A stretch of 64,000 nt of DNA from Owenia fusiformis. Lineage: Eukaryota > Annelida > Polychaeta > Sabellida > Oweniidae. Within the stretch, counting starts at the first letter, position 1. Each line of letters starts with the position of its first letter. Where the stretch lies: contig CAIIXF020000010.1 in the NCBI GenBank assembly GCA_903813345.2, positions 8,497,669 through 8,561,668 on the forward strand. The letters run 5' to 3'. Made by a program: the position numbers and the translations under genes. The notes under the pieces were generated by a model. It had not been told where the DNA came from, made no database searches, and saw nothing but the letters and a program-made list of their open reading frames with translations. Below, in pieces: positions 39,001 to 51,000 of this stretch.

Positions 39001-42000
39001 CGTGCTATATTCTTTCATTTCATGTGCTTGTATAGATCTGTTTTTTATATCTGTTTCTTTTCTATTTTAGTTTTTGTATTTGTATCTTCAAATGTTATGA
39101 TAGTTTTTCAAACTAAATCAAACAATTTTCATGATACTTCTTGAAAATGTAATTTAACTTACGTTTTGCCATTCTACTCTCTGATGTATCTGATTGCTCT
39201 TGTGTCTTGTCACTCTGTTCCTCTTTGGATGTGTTCTCATTCTCTTTGGCATCAGGTTCTTCCCCCAGGCCCTCTCTCACCACATCTTCTGGAGCAGGGA
39301 TCAGCCAGTAAAGTGGCAGTCCCTCACATGCCTCTCGTACATGTTGACTTAGGAAGGTTCTGTCTTTGACAGTTTCATCAGCAGGCATGAGTTTTGGAAC
39401 ATTTGTCAAGTCTTCAGGGGTTTCTATGTCAACTTTGCCATCCTATATGAGATAAATATATTGTACAAGCAATGAATATAACAACAAATATCTGATGAAT
39501 TACCTTGACATTTGTTACTCAACTCAATAGCAGTTTACAAGATCAATTTAAATGATAACATTCTGACATCCAGCAAAATACTTTGAAAGCAATGCTGTAG
39601 TGCATTACTGTAGTGCATTACTGTCATGCAATTATGAGTGACCACTTTTTTACCTCAAATTTCTGGAGTCATCTTAACGTTTGCACTCATTTTAATGTAA
39701 TATAATGACAGTCTATGGTAATTAAGTCTCCACTTACTGGATGGTGCTGCAGGAAACTCTCTGTTGCCTCAGGTGTTAGCTCATCCTGGCTAATAGGTGT
39801 AATATAACAGCCATACACATCTCCAATACGAGTCTTTAATACTGTCAGCCCCTGAATTCACACACAATACAGCCATTCTTAGGTAATTCTTAGCCAGCTT
39901 TAGGTAATTGAAGCACAAACAACAAACTGCAAGCTTGTTCTTTATCCTATACATTTTAATGTTCACATTATTGACAGTGTAAGTTTATTTATAGTTTACA
40001 GTGTTTCAATTAAGAATCCCTGACATCCACAAATTTATTACTACATTTAAGCCAAATATTTGCATAATTAACTGTTTTAATTCAGTTACTCAGTCTGCTG
40101 TTGTGGATTATTTGGGTGGGATACCTTTTTATTATCATAGACACAGAACAGTTCTCTGTGTATATCAGACTTAGTATACAAAAGCAGTTACCTTCTTGAA
40201 GTCATTGAACACAGCAAGGTCAAGGTCTGGAGTGTCGACTTCTGTCATTCCATTCTGTTTGTCCACCTTTACAGTCTCACTTGTCTCCTCATTCTCATTG
40301 TCTCTTACAGTGATGTGGTACTCCTGGAAAGTAAATCATAAACTCATTTGGCTAAAACTACATGACACATGTTTTGTTTTTCAAACCTCATTCCCATTGT
40401 CTCCTACTGTGATGTGGTATTCCCGGAAAGTAAATCATAAACTCATTTGGCTTAAACTACAAAACTCATGTTTACAGTTCATCTTATAATGTTTTGCACG
40501 TAACTTCAAGAATTGGTTCTCCTTGATAATTTTTTACATTGTATTTATCTATCTTGACTTAAAAGTTTTGTAATCTAAAAAATGTAAAAATATTATGTAG
40601 CTGTATTGAGTTAATGAATGTACATGTATGTTAAAATATGTATATTTATATATTCTACACATACTCTTACAAACAAATAATGTAGATGTGTTACCTTTAT
40701 TGCTTCCTCTGTGTATTTATGTGTTAGTTTCACTATGGCGAACACTGCCCCCAATGTTATCAGCAACACCAGAACACCTGTAACTGCTCTTATCAAATAC
40801 TTTTTGGTCTTGTTGCGCGATGTTTTCACTGGTTCTTGTGACTCCTACAATATTTTAGGCCAAATTCAGAATATTTCAAAATATTTTTATGTACACAAAT
40901 GCATAGCATGTAGAAAGTGAATGTTTACTATAATTAATAAAGGATAAAATTGATAAAAATATGTGATAAGTTATCATAAAAATGCATCAAATTTTTTTTA
41001 GTTTAGTAACATCATAATGATATCAAAAGATTTATGATAACAATACAAATATTTATAAGATTCACGGAAAAAAATAACAAGAACAATATTATTTTGTATG
41101 TAAAATTGTATGTAAAATACATCTAATGAATTACCTGTATTATAATTGGCTCTGGTTCTGGAAGGTGTATCATACTTGGCAATGCTTTCTTCTCTGAATC
41201 CATGGTTGCGTCTCTTTAATTTCAGGTACTTTTAATCTAGGATGGTTTCCTCTGAAGTCACTGTGTTTTGTATGATGGTGAATGCTGCTTTAATTCTATA
41301 AACGTTTGTCTTTCATCAATGATCAGATTATTTTATGAGCATTTTTGGAATTGTGTTTATATAGTCTAACAATACGTGTCAATCGAGATTTGTCCGGGAG
41401 AATTTGTTTGTTTAGAATTAATAAATCAAATAAAATTTTCTTGATCTATCAGGATTAAAGTTATTTATAAGGTTAAGATCTTGACACTTGTTTTGATAAA
41501 ACTAATTTCCTTATTTTGTTGTTGTTCATTTTGAAAACTACTTGACTCTATTCGAGTAGAAATTCAGTTGAACATAAGTAATGACTTAAACATTATTGTA
41601 AGTTTATTGGTCAAACTAATATGTGGTCCAATCACTATACGGTTCAGGTATTCTTGGTAGTTCTGCTTTGGTCCTATTTATCTCAGGCCCGTATCAGAGG
41701 GGGTTTGGGGGTGGTTAAGTGTTTAGATAGATGTGTATTAGTTTTCTTAGTAAAATCAAATTTAAATCAAAAGCTACTATCAACGAGAATTAGATGAGCA
41801 AAACCATTTGTGAAGAATCACCTTGTATGGACAGATTATTTCAAATTTTATTAAACATGGCAGAAATATCAACATATCTTGTAGTAAAAAGAATTTCAAA
41901 TTGAAAAACTGCATTGAAAATTGTTTAGTATTCACACGTTTAATTATTTTGCTGAATTTGAAATACTTGAAAATTTATAGGTTCTTAAAGTACACCTTGA

Positions 42001-45000
42001 GTATCATTGATGAATTCCTGATAAACATCACAATACAGACACATAAATCATTGTGTGCAAATATTGTTGTTGTTTCAAGTTCCTGGTCTATTTTTATATA
42101 GCACTTTCAAAAAATTTGTAATGTCATCTTGTGCTGCTTAACTTGCAGGTGCATGAGTGCCACATCAATTCATCAGACTCAGATTCCAGGAACAACTAAT
42201 TCAGTGAACTTGAAATTTTTTTAGATGCAAGTGTAGACTAGTCCCTTGATCTGATGGTGGCCATTTTGCTCTTAAATGTGCAATATCACTGTGTGCCTGG
42301 TGTTAATTTTGAGGTATTTTACTTTCAATTAGAATGTAAATCCTGCCCTGATAACTGATGTACTGTAAAATACACATGGAAGGACCATGTGAGGTATTGC
42401 TTTCACAATAAGTACTTTCTTGCCATAAATAGAGTGGTGTTTTCTTTCAAGTGAAGTCTCCATGATAGTAAAATATAATTTTACTCAACTCTCTGAAATA
42501 ATGAATTGGAACCTCACCTTGGCATCTTTTTGAAAATGTTTTTCTCAATTTAAATGTATCAAAAGTTTCTTTTATACTACATTAACGATTTCTGAAAAGG
42601 GGATGGAGTTTGAAATGCGCTTAAGTTATAAAACACACATCCCATGTTATTTGCCCCTAGGGAAAACTTGTGCTATCCATTGTTTTAAGCAGTTTTTCAA
42701 ACCATTCTACTTCTGAAGAAGTTTTAGACCCCTTGTTAATTGGTTTAACATTTTGAAAAAATTGTTGATACGGGGTCCCTATTCATAATTTTTTGAATTA
42801 ATTGTTCGATTAATATTTTAAACATTATGGGAACTTCATTTGAAAGAAAACATATTGTTTGAATAAAAACCACTGTATTTTGGCCAGAAAGTACTCATGG
42901 TGAAAGATATGACTCTCTAAAATCACTCGCAATACCTCATATGGACCTTTCCCATTTCTGAGCTTGAGAGCTAAGTACATGTACTTTAGGTTACATAAGT
43001 TTGTGACAGCTACTGTTGACCCTTTTCCATATAAATGGCAAAATAGATGGCTTCATGGGTGTTGGTAGGGCTAGAAATGCCAAGAATTCACGGTAATGTT
43101 TTGGGAAGGGTCAGTTAGTTTCATGATCTAACAAGTTATTCCATTTGTATCAACTTAAAACACCATTGAAATGTAACTATATGATCTTGTTGACATGTGG
43201 ATTTTGAATCTCATTATAAAGGTAATCTCATTAAGAACGAGACTTTAACAAGATTTTAAAGCTATATGGAAAAAGGACCATGCATGACAAATATGACTCA
43301 TTAATACTTAGCCATTATGTCCCTATCATTGAATATATGCCTGAGGTCTGACGTCAATATAGCCCGAGCTTGCGAGGGTTATATTACGACAGACCGAAGG
43401 CATATATTCAATGATACGGACATAATTGTTGTATTACATACCTAAAGTACATTTTACATTACATTTCATGAATATAATATGTAGAAATGCGTGAAAAAAG
43501 ACAAAAATGCTTTGTTTTCATGTTATATCAATGACATCACACGTCTGTGTGCGATTGGAACATGTAAGAAATGAAATGTGACGTCATACGATTGTCACGG
43601 TAAAAAGTTTGGCGGCTATACAGGAATATATAGCCGTCCTTCAGCTCCATTGACTTCCATACAAATGCTTCGCTAGGTATGTAATACTTGATATAATTTC
43701 TTGGTAAACCAGTGAAGTAAATTTTTGTGAAAATCTAAATAACAATGCCTTTTAGCTCACATGGGTGAGCTATTGTTTTTTAAACATCAGTCTTTATTTT
43801 CTTTATTGTCATGATTCATGTGCATTTTATGGACTGATGAGCTCTATCAAAGGTAGAAGTATGGAAGTGCGCAAAATGACCCTGGAGCTCAAAAACATAA
43901 AGAAATTGAATAATCTCTCATACCCCCCCCCCACTAAGCTTGTACTGTATTTAGAGGTTATGTCACTACACTATCATGGCATATGTGCCCAAGGTTTTCA
44001 GTAATATATGTACAGACCTTGGGAGGGTCATTGATCTCTGAGAAACGAGGGAATATGTACCACAATAAATGATAAGTGATTTATAACATACCTATGATGA
44101 TGTAGAGTCATCAGAGAGTATCGTTTTCTTATCTAATTCACGAATAAATGGTTGAGAAAACAATAAACTGATGGTGTGTTCCCGATTCTGCGTTTGACCG
44201 TGTAATGCATCACTATGTGCGATCAATTGAAGATAAAACCATGTGATCAGTTTTTCCATGGGCTTTCAGATTAAAAGCCCATGGTTTTTCTAAACCTACA
44301 ACTTAAGCACTTTAGGTGCACACATTTATCAATAAACAAGATTAATAAATGACATAAATATTTATGTGTTTTGGAGTTGGCTTAGATCACTAGATATTCA
44401 TACAGTTATTCCTATCTCGTAAGTGATGTATAGATGGCACAACTGCATAGGTGAGTTAATGTTAATTTACAAAGATCATGTGATAAGGAGGAAATGTCAC
44501 GTGACTACAATTGGCAGGAATCAGTTTGCGAACTCACAACCTGGAAAGCCCACCAGCCTCCCCAGCACCAACCAAAGTACATGTAAGGAACAGGTTAATG
44601 TACTGCAACTAAAGTAAGTAAAAACATATATCAAATATATCGTGTATTATAATATATTTCTGAGCGATAGGGACCCCTTCGGTATAAGTATATAGTATTA
44701 AATTGAGATAGATTAACTAATGTTTCTGTAAGAATTATGTTGAAATCATGTAAACCCAATAATTGATTTAACATATTGGGTTAAAATAGTGATCAAGCGA
44801 CTCCAAACCGCACACAACTCAAATAAATATAAATAATTTTATATGAAATTATTGGAGATCGTGTGTTAGATGAAATAAATGGTGATAAAAGTGTGTTTAG
44901 AAAAATTGCTCACTTATTTTTATCTTTGGTTGATCAGTAAGTATGTGCGCTGTAGTCCCAGTGCCTTGGTAAATCAGAAACTTAGCATCGGCTTTTCAAA

Positions 45001-48000
45001 CCATATATTGGCCCGCTGTCTTGTGAACAGTTTACACCATACATCATCTTAGGTGAGTTATGAATATCATTTCGATACATTTTAGAAACACATACCCATA
45101 AAATGATTTTTGAACATTTTTTTATTCATTCTTTAAATTTGAAATTACTTTCTTTTAGAAATCAATAAACCAACGAAATAGAGACTTCCCCCTCCCCAAT
45201 GCATAGTGATTGTGTTTGTAGCCATACATGTTTATTGTCTTTGTCCCTTGAATCAGCGATATTATGGAATAATGGAGTAACAATTTTAGTATCTTGAGTA
45301 AATGCTACTTTGAGTTTCTTGGATAGTAGCACATTTATTTGTTATATCATACATGTATAAGTGACTGGAGTCATAAGCTAACAATACAGTAGTATATCTG
45401 CATCAACACAATCTTTTATAATATGAATCACAGATGTCACTCAGTGTACATACAAGGCATAAATTGTTTCAAGTTCAGCTGAGGTTTTATTCAGTCTATT
45501 TTCCACTGTGTATAACCCAAACGCTTCTAGATTCACACAAGATTGTTTCACTTCTAAATCCAGTGAAACACTACAGAACGAGAAAAAATGCTGTTGGAAA
45601 TGACATACCATCCAATGATTTCGATAACAAATGGGCATGAAAGGTATGTTTTACGTGTTTTACTTGGCTGACTATTGAGGATTGAAGCAATTGGTAAAGC
45701 TGTACAAAGCAACTATGATCATCAAAATTCATAAGTGTATTTGTCAGTCTTTAAGTAGAAACCCTTTGTGTTAACTCTTATGATTAGTTGAGTCAAAATT
45801 AGATCATTGAAGTATACTTTGGTCAAATTTCAATGGTAAAAGATACCATAGATTATCATATTGTAATTAATCTAGTATAAAAATGATGATATTTTCACAT
45901 TCAAGATGTCTAACTCTTCTCTAATTATCTGCATATATACTCTGAATATATATCAGTAAGGCATGTATGAAGAATTCCTGAAAGTTTGGGTCTTATCCAA
46001 CAGAATTTGGTAGAGATATGGGATAATTTGATCTACTCACACACAGGCATTTTATGTCTCAAAGGCTCGTCCGCTACAGGCGCTGCGATCAGTCAGCCGT
46101 TCTGCCGTTTTGGAAATAAAGCTTACATTTTTCTGATTTAATTTTTTTTAAGAATATGTTTTCTCCGGAAACTACATGGATTAACATTGTTTTTCTTTCG
46201 AAAATCAGCAGTAAAACTTGTGGACCAGTCAGCTATTTTTTTCTCTTACTGTAATTTGAATTTTAAAATTCTGCCACGATAAAGACACAATATCTAATCA
46301 ATCAATCGAGTTTCAAATTTTAAAAAGATTTGTCCATAAATGAAGAAATGCCATGGATGCAAAAAATGTTATGTTTCCATCAAATCTTATCTGACGGTGC
46401 AGTTTCTATTTTACGAAAGAAATTGTTTCTCCGTCGAGAAGTCGTAACTTTACTTATATTGAACCTATCAATTTTAAATAAAGAGATTAAAATATGTAAT
46501 TATTAAGAAACACAGTGATATTATGCCTGAATAACAATATGAATTATGAAAGATAATTATAGTATGATAAAATCCATGGGTTGTAGTTTTATATCTGCAC
46601 AATATTTATATACTTTGCAAAGGACATTGCTATGCACAACATCAACCTAGCGGAGAGCTTTTATAATGTAAAATGCCAGTGTTTGACTAGTTTCATAGAA
46701 AGCTTGATAGTACTACGAAAGGGGGCGTGGCTGTTTTTTAAATGACTGATTAACTATCGACTGATAAAGAAATTTTGAAGAGAAATTATGTAGTTTTAGG
46801 GACAAATTATCCCATATCTCTACCAAATTTTGTTAGATAAGACCCAAACTTACAGGAATTCTTTATACACGCCTTACTGATATATTAACAATGTTTCATT
46901 ATAATTGCAACAACCCTAAATGAGATATTAAATAGTTTCAAGCATATGGTCAAAATCCAACTCGAAAATGATAAAATTTGCTGACTCAGCACTTTTGAGC
47001 CTGCTTTGCAAGGGTTCACAAACTTTTTTTACATGCCTTGGGGTCCCCTACAAGAATCTAAAGTCAAATTGAATCTAGGTGTTTTGGACACAAATAGCCT
47101 TGGCCATAACACTATGATGTTTTCCTACAAATGTTGGCTCAATTTATCATTTAAGCTCAATTCATCAACTTCAGATTAGTTGGATCCATCCATATCCATA
47201 CTACAGAGCTTTGATCAAGCAAATAACAGTCTACCACCGCACCAGAAGCTGAATAAATAAGATCTTTGCCCAGGGTATTGTTCAGTGAATGGACATAATA
47301 TGTCACAATAGATTATGGCATGTAAGAGAAACAAGTGAAACAATACTTAAGATCATCATGAGATATTCATTAGCCACCATTTTGTTTTGCTTTGCTCCGG
47401 AACTTATTCCCCCTACGCAACGGCAGATTCTTCTGACAATTCCACCAATAGGTGTATAGTAGCAGATATATTTACATGCTCGCCTTACTCTGACGTCACC
47501 TGGATGTAGATACATTTATCATGTGCTAATTTTTACATATTTTGCATGTACACAAAGATTGACGATTTGATATTCTCTAAAATTATCTATCCTGACTAGT
47601 AAATAATAAGTTTATAAACATGCTTCATCCTTTTACTTATAATACTTTTTAACATAATATAATAGTTAATGTATAGCGAATAGGCATAAAACAGTGGGCC
47701 ATACTTCAGTACCCAATATCTCCATAACCCTCTCACCTCTACTTCTAAAAATGTGCACATGTGAAATCAGTAATCTGTAACATATGAAAATGAAATTTCA
47801 ATTTTTCCTTAAAAATTTCTTTTTATGGGATCAAAATCAAAAACATGAGTCGAAAATGCATGTTCCAGGTAATTTCAATATGAAATCAATCCTTGTTACA
47901 CTTGAAACATTGATCAGTTGGTCTTTCAGCTTAGTAACATGTGAAGAAAAGATTGTGCACAATGTTCTTTTCAAGAAATGATTGAGTTACAAATGTACTT

Positions 48001-51000
48001 TAGTTATTGTTGGATTGTAAAGGTAATTGGTTGATACAGAGCTTTGATTAAAGCACAACCTTTTACAGCCTTCACCAGAAGTTGAATAAGGTCTATGGTC
48101 TGTGCTTAGGCATTGGTCATCGAACAGTACATGATATGTTACTCCAATGTATGATATCAAATTTGCTAAAGGACACATTCACTTCGCAGTTTTGTTTCAC
48201 CATGTGCAATTTAAATGCTTTTATATCTACTTTGCAGCTTTTTATTCACTATCATAGCTTAATAAACTGGTGGAGAAATTGATTGCACAATAGCCATACT
48301 TATGGTCTCACTTGCTTCTCGTACATGTTAGGGTACTTCGGAACTTAGTTATTGAACTTCTAGTGATGAAGAGTTATATTCTTTAATCAAATCTCTGTAC
48401 CAAGCTATAGCCTTAAATATTAAACAATATAGTAAAGTTCATTTATAACTTAATCATTTCAAAGATTACTGGTTTTACATGTGCAAAGTTTTAGAAGTAG
48501 AGATAAGAGAGTTATGTATATCGGGTGCTGAAGTAAGGCCCATTTTTGTGTTTCTGTCTTTTTGGTCTGTATCTGCAAAGATTGTGATAGTTTCTAGTTT
48601 TAACTTACGTTTTACCATTCTTCTCTGTGTTGTCTCTGATTGTTCTTGCGTTTTGTCACTCTGTTCCTCTTGTGATGTGTCATCATCCTCTCTCCCACCC
48701 ACCATGTCATCACTCTCTTCCCCTTGGCCCTCTCTCACCACTTCTTCTGGAGCAGGAATCAGCCAGTAAAGTGGCAGTCCCTCACATGCCTCTCGTACAT
48801 GTTGACTTAGGAAGTTTCTGTCTTTGACAGTTTCATCAGCAGGCATGAGTTTTGGAACATTTGTCAAGTCTTCAGGAGTTTCTAAGTCAACTTTGCCATT
48901 CTATATGAGACAAATATATGGTACATGCAGTGAAATTAACAATAAATAACACACCGACATTTGAACTCGGAATCCTACAAATACTCGGACTTCAGCAAAC
49001 ATGAGGTTTGGGCAAATTAGGTTCAATTCTTATGCCGGGCATAAGAGTAGATCTGTTCTTATGCCAGGCATAAGAATTGAACCTAATTTGCCCAAACCTC
49101 ATGTTTGCTGAAGTCCGAGTATTTGTAGGATTCCGAGTTCAAATGTCGGGGTGTTAAATGTGTTACTAAATCTTAAGTCATATCTGTAACTTTTTACCAG
49201 ATCAGTTCAAGGGCGAACAGAATACCCGAAACGGGCCTTGTTTGCAATTTCAATGTATTTGGTATTCAGTTTTTCTACCATACACTATTCTATCAACTAG
49301 TAGAAAAAGGGAATGCTCGAAGTTTAAATATTTTTCTGATAAATAATGTCACCCCCCTTTGTGCATGATGACTCAGAGCTAAATATCCCTTCAAATATTA
49401 GTGATTGGAAAGTAGAATCAATGTATATCCCAATAATGTAACATGTTTTAAGTTTACTAAATTTTAACAAAGCATCATAAAGTATTCAGAATCAACAGTT
49501 AAAATGAAAATTGTCAGAAATTGTTTTGGTTGTTCTGCCGGGAAAACAATGGTTTTTCTCATTTACCATACCACAGTTAGGCATCACATAACCTTGTGTA
49601 ATGCCATAGACTGTTGTTCAACGTTGCTGAAAATGTTGCTTTGCTCTAAAAAGCATACCCCTTTTACCCAATACTGTAATGAGGACCACACAAACCCCTA
49701 AATGTTGTACCACTCAATTTTGTACACATACTAAGCCCTTGATCAGTTAAAATAATAATATTCTTGCATCCAGCAAAAGACTTTGAAAGCACCTGTTTTC
49801 CTGCAGTTATAATTATCCCACCAAACAAAGTTTGAGGGGGATATAGGAAAGCCATCCATCCATCCGGTCGTCTATCCATCTATTTGTCCAGGTAATTACT
49901 CAGACTGAGACAGATTTACTTTAATTTTTAAAGGCTTATGCATTATGGGTGTAGAATCTTTGCTTGAGAAGAAATTTTCAATATGGCCGCTTAATTAAAA
50001 ATGGTCACCATATTTTGCACAAAATGTAATCTTTGATAACTCAAATACTGGTTGAGTGATTTAGTTTAAATTTAAAATTCTGACGCGAAGGAAAAAGGAG
50101 CTTTGCTCAAGAAGAGATTTTCAAGATGCCCACAGAATTTTATATAGAATGTAATTTTCAAATACCAGTAGACAGGTAATGTTCAAATTTTATGTGCTGA
50201 TGCCAAGGGACGTAGGAACTCTGTGGAATTTTCAAGATGGATGTTGAATTATGAAATGGCCACCATTTTTTATAAAAGAACATAATAGTAACTCAAATAC
50301 CAGTTGACAGATTTGGTTGAAATTTTATATGCCAATGCCAATGATTCTTCAATGATTCAAATGTCTGAGGACTGTTTTGGTTCAAATTTCAAATGCTACC
50401 TGTTCGAGCTCTGTTCAAGAAGAAATTTTCAAGTTGGTTGTTACTGTTGAAATAATATCTTTCCTTCATGCACACCACATGAACCAGTTTGTCATTAACA
50501 TTTGCACTCATTTTAATGTTACACTGTATAATATTGGACAATGGTAAGTTAGCCTCTACTTACTGGATGGTGCTGCAGGAAGCTCTCTGTTGCCTCAGGT
50601 GTCAGTTCATCCTGGCTTATTGGTGTCATGTAACAGCCATACACATCTTCAATGTGAGTCTTCAGTACTGTTAACCCCTAAATACACACACACAATACAA
50701 CCAGTTTAGAGTTATAGGTAACTGATGCGCAGACAAAAACTGTTGTTCTTCATCCTATGCATTTTTATTTTTACATTATTTACAGTTTTCATACTATTCT
50801 AGTAGTAGTTTTTTGCTTGATCAATGCACCCAGTCTTGTAAAAATGATATTTTTAAAGTATTTACTTTTTGTAAAACATTAAAGATGACATGCCATTTTT
50901 GCAGAACTATAAGATCTGATGTATTTATCTGGTAGATAGTACCCCACACACACTAATTAGTTACAAAGTTTAAAGCTTGGTTTAAACATTTTTCTTCATT

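Larger units (their letters stand above)
38145..44000. repeat. Tandem segmental duplication, copy A (contains BRICHOS gene 1)
   Basis: Paired in the same orientation with 45170-56200. Anchors: 38145-38400 with 45170-45410 (CTCCCTCCCCAA, GACTGGAGTC); all six exons of the BRICHOS gene; promoters (41204-41600 with 53214-53600); 41790-42110 with 54085-54390; 42700-42960 with 54690-55190; 43700-43860 with 55915-56080 (AGCTCACAT...GAGCTATTG). Copy A is about half as long because copy B has gained insertions. 41365-43310 is otherwise non-coding. Confidence 0.8.

Noticed and set aside
47303-47515. Independent small gene starting MYLHPGDVRVRR
   Set aside because: The first residues come from the intron; a homologous acceptor (CATCCAG) precedes GTGACGTC, and the phase fits exon 5 of gene 2.
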